From: Phorcus lineatus
Taxonomy: Eukaryota; Mollusca; Gastropoda; Trochida; Trochidae
Direction: 5' to 3'
DNA length: 64,000 nt
Assembly (NCBI GenBank): GCA_921293015.1
Contig: OV121082.1
Span: 21,927,748-21,991,747 of the forward strand
The notes under the pieces are model-generated. The model ran no database searches, was not told the DNA's origin, and worked only from the letters and a program-made list of their open reading frames with translations. A program made the position numbers and the translations under genes. How positions within the stretch are numbered: the first letter of the stretch is position 1; the number at the start of each line of letters is the position of its first letter. Positions 49,301-61,973 of the stretch are shown in pieces.

Positions 49301-49879
49301 ATTGCAATTAGAGGTTTTATTTCTTCCTGTTTGTATTGACAAAACGTGTGTGAGAGGGAATTTTATACTCAGTTAGAATATGATGAAGTATGTTATCTGA
49401 GATCTTTGCAGATTTTCGTCAACCTTTCAAGTGGCATATCGTGTTAAGCTGATGGTACCGTAATATTACATAAATCACTTATTTGGGGACACACGACATT
49501 CATATTCATAGCATATAACCGTTTCATATTGGAATTGCGTGCATTTGCATGCTTTAATCCACCATTATTTAATTTACAATGAGACAAGCAAAAAAGGGCT
49601 AGCGTGTATTTGGTTGTGTTAATTATAATTGTTCAATACGCTATTTTCACATCATAAAGAATATCTATACATTTTCCCGATAACTTGTTTATTTATTAAA
49701 TAGATTGCCTTGGCATATACATATTAGCTTTAAGACTGAAAAAGAAATGAACTCATTTCTGAAAGCCAATTTAACAAATTCACTTCAAACCAGATGAAAT
49801 ATTACAGAAATATTTATATATAAAGTAGCTATCCACATTATGTAACAAGGAAAAAAAGGAGGTACATTAATCAGTGGGA

Positions 49880-50440
49880 AACAAATCAAGATTAATTAGA
49901 TTCTGAAAATAGAAGATGTCCCTAGAGTTTCAAGGGACAGCTTCTCTTTTTATTTTTTAATCTTCATTTCTTGAAACTGGCCCGAATATTGATATAAAAG
50001 ATAATCAGGTTGATATATTTAAGTTGATTATATGAGAAACGGATTATCTTCAAATATATGACAAACGCATTATCTTCAGACTATATGACAAACGCATTAT
50101 CTTCAAATTATGACAAACGCATTATCTTCAGACGCATTATATATATATCGCATTATCTTCAGAGGGTCAGGAACCTTAATTATATCTTAACCTGATTATC
50201 TGTAATAAAAATATTAAAAAGTATCAGTAACAAGCAAAACGTACTGACAACCATTTTAGTATGAGAAACTTTTAATCCTTTAAGATAGGGTATTTGACTC
50301 GCGTAGCATAACCTACCATGTTACGTTCATTTAAAATCTGCTTCTTTTAATTAAATGAGAATGCCCTGCAAATATTTTCGTTTACGTGAGGTAAATTTGT
50401 TTGCCTTTAACGACTGTCCCTTTCACTCTATTGACAATTA
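49880..50440 (+). repeat. Dispersed repeat R, copy 2
   Basis: Matches 24720-25200 in order: TATCTTCAGAGGGT (50153-50166), AACCATTTTAGTATGAGAAA and CTTTTAATCC, then CCATGTTACGTTCATTTAAA. Its left half is overlain by the GCATTATCTTCAG minisatellite, which appears to have grown from the repeat's own TATCTTCAGAG word. Confidence 0.55.
50033..50166. repeat. GCATTATCTTCAG minisatellite
   Basis: Five copies of GCATTATCTTCA (first as GGATTATCTTCA) with a ~26-bp period, joined by AATTATGACAAAC-type linkers; the last two are closer together. Confidence 0.9.
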
Positions 50441-53400
50441 GAACATCGACAGTTTCTGAGAGACTCATTTTTAAATGTATCTTCTACAATTAGAATAGTT
50501 TGTCAGAATGTAATCCAGAAAGATTTCACACAATTTTCTTTTGGTTGTGATCCAAGATACAACAATGCCATATTAACCAGCTGAGAACCAAATTATGTCT
50601 ATAACAGCATCAGCTGTACCTGAAGTCAATGTTCTGTACACTACAGCTCAATCAATCACTCTATTTTTGTGTATCCTGTGCTTAAAAGTGTGTTTTCTTA
50701 TCACGTGAAATTTTCTTATTTCAATCATAACCTAAATATGTTGCAAATTCTATTTTGTTATGACACATGCATGGAAGTTCTACAACTTTTGCCATAGGAT
50801 CAATACATGTTCACTATCTGTACATCTCACTATATCTCCACGGTGATTTATATTTCTTCTTTTCATAGCAGTTTTTAATTGTACAATGTACAAGCTAACC
50901 CATTAAAATTTGATGGTGTTACCCCGACTTTTAATTCTAAGATGCTATTTAAAGTTTTAATTAAATATAATTTAGAACGACACATTTCCCACTTTCTTAG
51001 ACAAAGAGACATTCAGATATTGTGATTTCTGAATCTATTTTATAGCAGGTTTTTCTGGAATCGCGATTTTGCAATTGGGCGCTTTTGATATGCATATAAT
51101 AATGATATAGATGAAATATAGAGAAAGTGAGTGAGTGAGTTAGTGAGATGGGATTTAACTTATTTAAACTTCATTTTAGAATTCAAAGACGTAGATGAAA
51201 ATCACCCAACAGAAAGTTTATAAATCAAAGAAAAGAGATAGAAAGGTTCAAACGGGAGAAGAGCCTTTCAGAAGTTTTAATTTAAGCATCTTCTGAACTG
51301 AGTAATAGCATGTTTCGGCTGCAGGGAACAATAATATATGAGATTAAGGAATACTAAACAAAAAGAAAGGACAAAGAATATAGCCTTGCCTAAGATCTGA
51401 TAAAAACAAGGTTATCGTATTCCATTACAAGTTCGGACCAGTGCATATCAATATACAATTCCGCATATCAACAAACTGTGCTTATGTAACTTCTTACTCA
51501 AAATAAATACTACACTGCGATCAGGATCCTGTGTTTAATATAGACAGGCTGTCATATTAATGTGATAGAGATGTTTGTTTACATCCTCTGTTGGTATGAT
51601 CGTTATGTAATCGTGTATCACCCAAAAGCTTGCATGGGTTGATACGTGTTGCATTTGCGAATAATAAGATATTAATAGGCTGTGTATTACAAAAGGGATG
51701 TCAGTATTCCGTCCATATCAATATCATAACAGTTCCAAAACCAATAAGAAGGCAAAACATTATTCATTATTCACAATATATTGCTCGTCCCAAGAGGTAA
51801 GAAAGATGGAAACATGTAGGTAATAAAAATGTCTATGGCATCCCATCGTCAGGTGTTAGGGTTAAATGTTACCTACAAGATATATACACCTAACCTTTTC
51901 GCAGACTTTCATCTGCATTGCATTTTATTTATTGTAAAGACATATAACCCTTGCTTCGTCTGCAGTTCGTATTGTATTGATTCAGCTGTTTATCACAATG
52001 CAAGTATTCTAAATTCATGAAATTCGGGTCTTTATGCCATAATCTTTGTGAAGCCTAAGACACTCTGTAACTTCCACGACTCGATAAAAATGCCAGGTCC
52101 AAAACGTATTATAAATCTTCCCTCTATAAACATTAAATTTTCAAGCAGTTGGTCTGTACTGTACCTGTACCTGAAAATGTATAATGCAAAATTTCATTTA
52201 TAAATAAAGAAATGAATAATGAAAAAACATTATTCATCGATGTTCACTAAGGATAAACCCAGAAAAGCAGTACCCTTATAAAACGAAGATTAATGTAATG
52301 GTGCAGGAAATACTTATTCTTAGCTTGCTAGTCTAAATTTGATTGATATCTACAAATGAAGTAGACCAAAAAACAGCTTTTTTAAATAAACAACATTTCC
52401 TGATTATTTTACTGCCTGAGAGATAACAAAGTTATTTTATCATAATCTATCATCCTTGTCATGATTCAATCAATCATTGATCCTATCTTACTCAATCAAC
52501 ATACCCGACCAATCTAACACCATATGTGTATATGTGATTGCACAGACGGTGCAGATGCTATCACAGATAAATAAACAACTTGTCGCGAGATTTAAATATA
52601 AAAGCCAAGTTAACATTATCACAGATACTTAGATTATTTAAAGTAAATATCCTATCTTGTCAAGGCAAGTATTTATGCACGCCAGATAAATAGATCATCA
52701 TTTACATACTTTCATCTTGTTTTCGAAATAAGATCTAAAACATTAATTTCTTCCCCACCATCGACAAATAATTTCACACAAAAGTACCCCTTACAACATT
52801 CCTCACGTTATTTCTCAAAAGTCACATATTCTAATGTGGGTTACAGTATGAAGCAGACACCTCAGAATACGTCGTAAATGAAACCTTAGTAAGCAAGGTT
52901 CCAAAAACTTGCTTAATGTCGCTAAAACGTTTTTCGCCTTGCATTCGACTACTTCTGTTGCCTTGCCGAGATGTGCCTACAAAATTTATGGTATAAATAT
53001 CTATATTTACAAATGAATCTTTAGTATAATTATCTATATTAATTCCAAATGAATTTGAAGATGTATTGAAAATTGAAGAATCTATAAATTATCAAAACAT
53101 AAAAGAAAAATATCACATCAGTGTCATGTTTATCAGTCTTTCACGTGTATTATAGAGGTGTCATTGTAAAGTCATAGATATCCTTTAAAACTTGTTAAAT
53201 TTGAACATTTAAGACAATGGATATTTAACGAATCTTAAGTTAGGAATGTAATATATTTCAAAGACAAAATAATTGTCTCTTTGTCTAAATTCATTGTAAA
53301 ATGCAACTGTACGTCAACATTTTCTAACTATCTTGTCAAATCAATATTTGAAATAGTGTTGTAAATATTCAACAGACTGAAGTGAAGTCTACACATGTAG

Positions 53401-55385
53401 GTAAACATTCTATTATCAATTAACCATAGGTGAAACCATCCTCATACAATGTTATAACATGAATTGGTGACACTCGAGTAATTCAGTTTAGAGATTACGT
53501 ATATGTTTAACCATTCACAGTCAGTCTCTTCAATGTACTTATGAATCAGTGATATTTTAATTACTTGTTACACCTCCGGGTATGTTCAGAGTCGTTTATG
53601 TGAAATTCTTTTCTAAGGTAATTATTAACGTATTACAATTTCATTACTAATCCAAGATCGCCGTTGGATGTTCCAATAATATGGAGCTAGAATATTCTAC
53701 ACGTATCTACATTTAATATGCTGTGAAATATTGGTTATTCTCAATTTTCCACAGAAAGATACTTTAAATCATTTGAGTTAATTACGTTTCCATCATTCTT
53801 TCACATTTAACAAAGATTGTCCCCATCGCTTCAGGCAAGACTAAAGACTATAGAATTGCAAAGGCCATTTTTGTATGGGTGTGCATTAAATGAAATGCTG
53901 AAAAGTGTTCTAAAGCATCTATATTTACAACGTATTAATGATTATTTACATTATCGATAGAATATCTACACTTTTACAAATATTCAATCCTTCGACTAAA
54001 GAGAGATACCTGATCAAACCGTCAAATGGCTTTTCAAACTTGAAGCGCCGATGAACGGCTTCATCATAATTTGAATGAATGTGTGCTTTTCTTGTCTCGT
54101 GACACTAATCAAAGATCACAAAAATCATTCATCAGGAACATATCTAAACTGAAATTTTAAGTTGACATGCATATTTAACAGTTGAGTATAAACAGTAATG
54201 TTCTCTATGATATAGCCTCTACGAGTCATAAACCATAAAAGCATTTTACCTATTTCATAATATGACATTAAATACTGTTTAAACCATACAAGATGTGTAA
54301 GAAAGGTTAAATAGGGGACGATGATAAAGTCTAGCAGTCCTAGAGTATTAAGAGAAATGTTTATGTGATTTCTGTGTGTTGAGGTCAAGGCTACAAGACA
54401 TCCTTTTGACACGATTAGCTGGTTTAATCGCCTTGGGCATGTAAGGTCATTCGTGCGGAACGGCTAACGTCACTAACTTGGGTCTATTTCGTTCAAAATG
54501 ATCGATCGTTACTCTGATTATTCCTCGTGAAAAGAAAATGATTTTTTTCTCTGTGGTTAAATTTTGCCATGTATAGTGAATGTTGATACCTCTAATGGCC
54601 TAAAACGCATATTTGTAGAAAGGGGACTCTTTTTTCTGAAAGAATTTGTAAAAGCTTGATATCGTATTTCCAATTTTGGAGATACATGTAGGTCGTGTAT
54701 CAAATGACCTCTTTAAATAACTCATCGAACACTTATTGAGCAATTATCTCTCAAAAATAATCTTGTTCATTTAGTTTTAAAAATATATGATTAAACGAAA
54801 ACTAAAGTTATAGATAATTGGTTAAATGTCCATAAGATGAATACCAAAAAAGCTTGGATTTTCCCTATAAATGACAAGGTCGAGTCTGTGCTTGTTTATG
54901 TATCCTAATAAGGAAATAAACAATTTTCCTGTAGGCCTGTTCCCTTTTTTAGATTTTAAATGCAAAAATAACTTTCCAGTTATTAAAGATTAAAATTGCA
55001 ACTCTTTTCTAAGTGATTTTCCCTTATCAATTATCCAAATTGTCTATCTTCGATAAGATGATATTCCAGTCAAATAAATCAAATTATATGGTAAATCGCC
55101 TGCCTGATAACATATACGAAAACAAGGATAAGAAATAGGTTTTCCTGTTTCCTCACTTGTTCCCCTATGAAATAACAAGAGAATAACAAATGATAAAGAT
55201 CTCCTTGTTAAATAGAATTGCAAATCTCTATACAGGGAAATATATCTAATATGGATCAATCATTTAAATGTTCAGTAGGCTCTGTTTATTTGACCATTTT
55301 CGATCATGCGAGTGCGTTCATCTTTAAAACGTGACGTCGATATTTGTCCGCTAAGTTTTCCTTATTCCGATATCATTGAGTCACG
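50441..55385. other. AT-rich stretch with a SINE-head fragment, no gene seen
   Basis: At 51127-51165 the words GTGAGTGAGTGAGTTAGTGA and GATGGGATTTAAC match the 5' head of molluscan SINEs; the rest is lost. A spot at 54040-54065 (GCGCCGATGAACGGCTTCA) resembles 6980-7000 (GCGCTGACGAATGGCTTCA), suggesting another diverged dispersed repeat. Frames such as the minus-strand 95 codons at 54125-54412 have no recognised family. Confidence 0.5.
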
Positions 55386-55592
55386 TTATGCATAAATTGA
55401 TCTCTAGCCTAGACAGTCTCATTAATGTCGATTGATATCCTGAATCAATATGATAAAACAAGTAAAACATTTTTTTAATAATCATATCAAAGTCAGTTTA
55501 TGCATAAACTAATCTCTCGATAAGACAACTTCTTTGATAAATGTCTATTGATATTATGATTCAATATGATAAAACAAGCATAACATTTCAAT
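55386..55592. repeat. 112-bp tandem duplication
   Basis: TTATGCATAAA starts at 55386 and 55498. Both copies continue with ATCTCT, ATGTC.ATTGATAT and TCAATATGATAAAACAAG. Diverged, two copies. Confidence 0.85.
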
Positions 55593-56323
55593 TTTTTCTT
55601 TCTATTAACGAGAACGTTTCCTCTCATACACTCAAAATAAACACTAGATTTGTCATCCTCGTCTTATCTACAAAACCGGAATCACAAATCATGATGATAA
55701 AACGTTTGGCAGATGAAACATCAATAACTTCGCGCTCAAGACTTGCCTGCTGTGATTTTAGTTGATGGTAATTAACTTTGAAAACTCGAAAACTGAAGAA
55801 AAGAAAAACAAAAGCCAAAACAAATCACACTTTTTTTCTTGGATTGACACCAGCATATTAATTTTTTAACGCTTTGAGCATGCATGTCATAGAAATGCAC
55901 ATATCGAATTTTACTATCGCTTAAGAAAGAAAGAGTGTGTCTTTTTAAAATGTAAAATGACTTTGTTAACTATTAAAACTTTTAGCTCTGTTTATACCAG
56001 TCATAATTTATCAAACAATAGTAACTCTTAATTCTTATTTTTGTCTGCTAAAGATAGGGTTCCCAAATTATGTTTGAATCATTCTTGTGAGCATGCCGTT
56101 GTACATGGTGTAGTTTTCGATCAGAAATCAGAACATTAGCCACTTAAGTGAACCTATTAGCAATAAAATGGACAAGTTAGAAATAGTAAGTCTTGATTTC
56201 GTCAACTTATCATATGACATTTTAAGTCTTCCATTTACCTGTCAGCCACTAGGGAACAATGCCCACTGCAAAAATGAAGGAAATAAATAAAATCATCCAG
56301 ACAGGAATCAAAATCCTCTTCAT

Positions 56324-56623
56324 TTAATACATAGTTGAAGATTGATTGGTCTCGCAGATTAATGCCAGGTCACGTTCCCCGTGATAACGGTTACTTGACC
56401 TCATGTCTGACCTCATTAAGACAAGTCCACTGGGCCGTGAAGCCATGAAGTCACATACCGTGTCGGAATATGTCGCCAGGGTGAGGGCTGATTGATAAGT
56501 GTCGTGTTCTGGCATGTGAAACATTGAGGAAATATTTGCGTTATTACAGAACGTGTTAGACAGATAAATAGTACAAAGATAAATCACATGTCTGTCTGTC
56601 CCTGAAAAAAAAAGTTTTAACAC
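56324..56623 (-). CDS. 99-codon open frame, unassigned
   Basis: Lies partly over a GC-richer spot (56360-56520). The translated middle (MASRPSGLVLMRSDMRSSNR) is more balanced than neighbouring frames. There is no signal peptide, domain or conserved partner in the window. Probably chance. Confidence 0.12.
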   Translation of the reverse strand: MLKLFFSGTDRHVIYLCTIYLSNTFCNNANISSMFHMPEHDTYQSALTLATYSDTVCDFMASRPSGLVLMRSDMRSSNRYHGERDLALICETNQSSTMY

Positions 56624-56773
56624 AGTTATTTTATTTGTGAATTGTTATTCAATTAAACAAAAAGAAGATCCGAACGATACTTAACTACAGGGCTGAGGAC
56701 TCAGGGCTTCTAGAATTAAGATGGCTGATCACATGATTTCATATTTTCGTGTTAACTTACAACCAACTACGTT

Positions 56774-57135
56774 CATCAAATTGCAATCGACAAACCATCT
56801 GTAACATGTTAGTAATATGATATATTTCAATCAATTACCTACCTCACCACCAACTTCGTACCTCTACGATTACATAACATATTTTAACTATAAGCCCGTG
56901 TTTGTAGTACACGAATAGACTAGGAATGATAACAATAAGTAATGATTGCACCTTAATCGAGATTATCTATCTCTTCATTCTGGAACAACACCTTAACAGG
57001 GTTAGAATAATTTTAGAGACTTATCAAATTGCAATCTACAAACCATCTGACACATGTTTGTAATGTGATACATATCAATCAATCACTTATCTCACTATCA
57101 ATTTCATGCCTGTGCGATTTTACCACATGGTTGAA
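56774..57135. repeat. ~251-bp imperfect tandem duplication
   Basis: ATCAAATTGCAATC.ACAAACCATCTG, then AATATGATATATTTCAATCAAT and later words recur from about 57024, in the same order. The copies are diverged. Confidence 0.8.
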
Positions 57136-57662
57136 CTATTAAACTATGTGTAGGTGGTAACTGAGGAGATTTGATAGCTTTGAAGACGTCAGTGTTGATG
57201 TGTTTATTACCACAGCGTGAAAGGTACATGCAATAGAGGACTTTGATAATCAAATCGTACACCAAAAGTTTAAATGTCAATGTGACCTTGCTGTTGATAG
57301 CAGTCCAGTGGGTAGGTCGTTGGTTGGCGTCCCTCACTATGCCCACGTTTGGAAAATGAAGGATTAGATCCAATTCAGGTCCAATTGTGAATTAAGTGGA
57401 TAAATGTATTAAACGGATTCGGATTAGTACGTAGCGGGTACCAGGAAGAAAAGAAATTATAGATTTGACTGTATATAATGTGATGTGCGATATCTATTAT
57501 AAATTTGTTATGCATTTTATGTAACTCGTGTCTAGTAAGCCTTATGGCTTGATGCTACGTTTTACTGGGTTTTTTTGTGTGGCAATATTGTATGAATAGC
57601 ATGTGACACGTGAATTAAAAAAATCTTTTTCTTCTTCTATTCCTGTTTTATTTTTCTCTGTA

Positions 57663-57667
<5 letters not shown>

Positions 57668-57699
<32 letters not shown>
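57668..57699. repeat. (TA)n microsatellite
   Basis: About 16 TA units. Confidence 0.97.
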
Positions 57700-57702
<3 letters not shown>

Positions 57703-57859
57703 CGTTCCTTTATATTCTCATACGTCATCACCAATCACATATATACACCAGCGTGCAAAAATGTCATTTGAGTATGTTAGTCTACGTGTCTTGTTAGGGT
57801 TGACAATAGTTAAAATCAAATGATTGAAACCTAGTATTGCTAGACTTAATATAATGCTC

Positions 57860-58120
57860 ATGAACATATAATTTATGTTAATAAAAACTGGTTAATTGCG
57901 ATGATACTTTAAAGATTGTAGCAAGTGTTTTGCTTGTTTGTAATAAGATGTTATGTTCCTATAATTATCCCTAGTTTTTAGATACGGTGTCCTGTATTAA
58001 GCAAAAATCGAGTGGCGGCTAAATCAATGTGAACACCTTTTATCATTTAGAATTTTTAAAAAACTATTACCCTGGTTTTGGCGAAACAGTGTATACGTAT
58101 ATCTACATGGCCAATGATAC
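57860..58120 (+). repeat. Dispersed repeat R, partial copy 3
   Basis: GAGTGGCGGCTAAATCAATG and TGAACACCTTTTATCATTT correspond to 24965-25020. The flanks are too diverged to extend with confidence. Confidence 0.4.
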
Positions 58121-59689
58121 ACTATATAAATCACATTGAAAATAACTAAAAATGATTGAAATGTAAAACTGAACACATTTCTAAACGGCTTCCTTTCCAT
58201 TTTCTTTGAAAAAAAAATCCATTTTGAAGAAATACATTTTCAGAGAATGAGGACTAGTCAGGCTAACCGCAAAGAACTCAGCGACATTGCATAGAGCCCC
58301 AGTGACCTAATTCCATCAATCATAGAGACGACATCATCGACTCGTTAAACTGCGATTGTCTTGAGGGAACATGCACTACACAAACAGACTAGGGATGTAT
58401 TGATTAATGCAATTTAATTAGGCCCTTTCAGCCCTTGCACAATATTTGAGGCATGCGCCCTTGAAGAACTCCTTTGATGTTGGGGTCGAGATGAAAGCCT
58501 GGCTGAAAAGAAAGTCTCGAGCTTCAATAAAGGCACTTAAAATATGCGTTTGGTAATGAGAAATATTTTGGCTAGTTAGACGTTGTTTTTTCTTGGATGC
58601 ATTTAACTAACTTCATCAAGGACATGTGGTTTTATGCTGTTGTGATACCGATATTCTCTTGAAGAGGATTTTTATGACGAAAGGGATGAAGAAATATGAT
58701 TTTATAGTGGTTTTACCACAAGCGTAATTCGATGAATCAGTCCTTTTTTCAAAATTCCATGGATCAGGCCATATGGAAAATTTAGATATAAGCAAATACC
58801 GTTATAAGCCAAGAATTAACATTATAATGTAACAACCCGCAAGACGTTAATTATCGTCGAGTATGATGTCACAGTGTTATTGGCGTGGCCCCAATGGTCA
58901 TGGCATTTCTTGTAACCATTGAATATATAATTCAGCGAGTTTTAAATGATAAGCTAAACTGATATATGGAACTCGTGAGCTCAAACTCGCAGTAACAAAC
59001 CCCTCACTCTCTTCTGAAAACAAGTATTCTTAAAAAAAGTTTTTTTCTAGTTTCGTAAAACGACATATAATATTGATCTTACTGTAATGTCATTTAACGC
59101 TGTAGTAACTGCGACAATTGCGTTCCAAAACAAAGAAAATTAATTCTAAAACTACTTTTACTGTTTATCTAGATAATCTGCCATTACTTTGTATACCTAA
59201 ATATATGTGAATATTGTATGTTTCTTGGTTTTTTTATTGAGTTTACGTGAAATTGCAGATCGGTCCATGGAAATGTCAAACGGAGACTACTGAATTGGGT
59301 TTTCATCGATTACATACGCATGACTGAGCATAGTGATAAAAATTTTCATGACTAATTATTTGATTCGTTGTGAACGATTGTGGTCTGGAATCCTCATAGA
59401 TTAAATTTGAACATGCTGGGTTGTTTTTAAAGTTTTGTCATACATTTTGACTTTTTTATTAATACAAACATAATTATAGTACGATTACGATTGTCATTCA
59501 TCAATCACAATATCATTATAATAATTGCAATAATTACCAATTAATTGAGTTCATTAAATCATATAATTACATATCTACACATATGACATATTTTTTTCCA
59601 ACGGTGGATACACACTGAAATACTTACCGCTTAATTTGACTCAAATGAGATTCAATTCATTTTCCGATTGTAAGTGTCTGTAAGTAAGA
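58121..59689. other. AT-rich stretch, no gene seen
   Basis: A GC-richer spot at 58420-58530 is unremarkable on translation. No repeat partner found. Confidence 0.5.
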
Positions 59690-59993
59690 GTTCGGAAGAA
59701 ACATCGGTAATATTCGTGAATTCTCGGTCGACAGCGGAAGCAAACGCATCTAAAAATAGTTGGGATTGAGCAGTCTCCAGCTTCGGTGCAGATAACGACG
59801 TAACAAGTAATTTTCATAACAAAACTCTACAAACCCATCGTTTCCTTGTCCAATTAAGTTTTCAATGCAAGCATGTACAACTAAATACAATTAGAAATCG
59901 CAATACAAACTGCTCAATCCAAACTATTTTTAAATGCGTTTGCTTCCGCTGTCGACCGAGAATTCACGGATATTACCGATGTTCTTTCCGAAG
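59690..59993. mobile_element. Inverted repeat with ~85-bp arms
   Basis: Left arm 59690-59774 and right arm 59909-59993 are reverse complements with only a few mismatches. They include GAATTCTCGGTCGACAGCGG with its partner and CAAACGCAT with ATGCGTTTG. The 134-bp loop is unremarkable. The arms' high similarity implies a young insertion, or maintenance by pairing. Candidate MITE or inverted duplication; no target-site duplication recognised, so the true ends may lie outside. Confidence 0.7.
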
Positions 59994-60104
59994 CCTACCG
60001 ATGTTCCTTCAAAAGTGGGACGATGTTGCTTCTGTTAAGGACGAAAATCTCTGTTGTTACCGTTTTTAAACCGATGTTGACGTGTTTGTTTCGCGATTAA
60101 GCAG

Positions 60105-60445
60105 GCTTCCTTCCATTATGGAAGCTTTTCCTTCTATTAGGCACTGTTTTCCTTCACATTTGATGCATTTCCTTCAATTGCTTAGGGGGGCCTGATTTTG
60201 AGAAAATGTAAAAACTCATCTGAAAAAAGAAGATAAATATCGAGTGAAAACAAAAGTTTACGGTATCACACATGTTGGAAGATGAAAAATAGTTATTTCA
60301 TGGTAGATATGAAAACAGGGATGAAGACTTTTCACATTGTCTTTAAACATTGAAAGGCAGAATGGGGGACATTCTCTCCCAACAGTCATAAATTGCTATA
60401 CATTATATATATATATGACGGAGCTACCTCTGTTGGGAGAGAATG
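60105..60445. other. Two short hairpins
   Basis: GCTTCC..GGAAGC at 60105-60125, in a run rich in TTCCTTC words. A perfect 16-bp inverted repeat CATTCTCTCCCAACAG (60370-60385) pairs with its complement (60430-60445) around a TA-rich 44-bp loop. Confidence 0.5.
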
Positions 60446-61589
60446 AATGGGGGAAAAGATCATAGTATTTTATGCGACGACCATTGTGGCAAAAATAAAA
60501 GTCTCATAGGGCTGGTATATACTGTTTTGCTGAGATATACGTTATTGATTGCAGATGCAAGACAGTGCTGTAGACAGCCACGTTATTTCAGGCATCATGA
60601 AATATTCAAGGAGAGTCTGGATTCGATCTGAACTTCTACGTCAGAACACGTAAAAAGTGTTCTTAAAACAATTGTTCAAATGCATCCTGGTATCCGTGAA
60701 TGAAATATAAATAGCTTCCTTGATGAATTCTTTAATGCCGATCCATCTTAGGCTTTGACGTTTTCACCTTTACCTGACTTTCTCTTCAAATAACGTTTGT
60801 GTTAAAGTGACACTGAGTATGTAAAAAGATTTTTTGGTGGCTGAAATAAGAGCCAAAATACTATACGTGCTAAGTTATTTTCAAATCGCCCCTCTAAGGT
60901 TGCATATTTATCACCAAAATACCGAAACTATGATATTTTCTTTTTTTCAGAGATTTATAAAAAAAACGGCAATATAAATATCAGGAAGTCGAAATTCTGC
61001 TTGCAATTTACATTTATATTTGTTAAATGACCTACTAAACACTATCACTATTTTGAACTTTTAAGCACTTTGATGCTGATTTTCTGAAGAAACCAACGCT
61101 TATCGATAACATAAAACTATTTATGAAGTTTGACATATTTAACTCCAACAACATAATCTGTGGCCCTTTAGGTCATGTTTCGTTTCATCTTTGGCTTTGT
61201 CTGTTTCACTTTTACTGTCTGACTTTCTCTTCAAATGACTTTTGTGTTTAGGTCATGTTTCGTTTTTTTGAATATATTTAGATTGTATATGAATATCAAT
61301 AACTTACCTGAGCTGCTGCTAACTTGGTATCTTTAAAAGTGAGTGAGTTTGTGTTTAACATGTCTTCAACAATATTTCAATTAAACACGTGGAGAAAAAA
61401 ATAACACAAATGGTAGTGGATAGATCAGAACGAAAAGAGATTGAAATGAAGAGGGAACAGATTAAGAGGGACATCAGGTTTTCATTCAAATCAAATTTGG
61501 TATAGCTTCGATCTGTCTACCTGTCCAGCTTGGGTGCCCCAACCACCATGTAAGCTCCAACTGGCATAGTTCTCGTAATCTCTGAAGCA
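60446..61589. other. AT-rich stretch with a small local duplication
   Basis: CTGACTTTCTCTTCAAAT.ACGTTTGTGTT (60774-60802) recurs as 61219-61248 with its upstream TTCAC(T)TTTA. A further SINE-head fragment (AAGTGAGTGAGTTTGTGTTT and AACA) lies at 61338-61361. No gene seen. Confidence 0.5.
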
Positions 61590-61770
61590 CCCAAACCACT
61601 AGTCCTGCTTCATGACTGTGTATATGAGGGAGCCTTTAATACAGTCTAGTTCTACATTCAGCAAGTCTATATACATATGAAATTAGGAGCCCAAAGAAAA
61701 AATATTATGGATGAAGGAACAGTAAATTATTAAACATTTTCATAGACTAAATTTTAGTCTCCCAAACCAC
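61590..61770 (+). mobile_element. Element S, copy 2, with 10-bp TSD
   Basis: A 161-bp element (61600-61760) lies between perfect direct repeats CCCAAACCAC (61590-61599 and 61761-61770). It starts TAGTCCTGCTTCATGACTGT and ends AGACTAAATTTTAGTCT, a small palindrome. The interior matches copy 1 (39032-39196, opposite strand). Duplications of 9-10 bp fit a Mutator-like MITE or a SINE; there is no poly-A and no obvious pol III box. Confidence 0.8.
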
Positions 61771-61973
61771 CACACCACGAAAATGTATTGTGGAGTCAAG
61801 TGGAGGAGATATCTTTAATACAAAGAAAAGTTTTAAAAAATAGTTTCTACTTCTTTCTGTGTTTACCAATGACAAAGTTATGTGCAGTCTATGATGTGCG
61901 ACACATTTACTTACATAATGATAACATCTAGTGAGACACTATTTTTGTTTAAAACCTAGATTGCCCTGTACTC

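Larger units (their letters stand above)
45830..49600 (+). repeat. Segmental duplication copy E2
   Basis: Direct-orientation partner of E1; see E1 for anchors. E2 carries its own extra ~0.7 kb (about 46050-47000) with the tRNA-like relic and the palindromic MITE. The best conserved part is 45855-46010. On its minus strand lies an 83-codon frame (45764-46015) whose central residues, EHTVDLF and IHPGCC, are also readable in E1 in the same frame, there with a stop. Confidence 0.85.
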
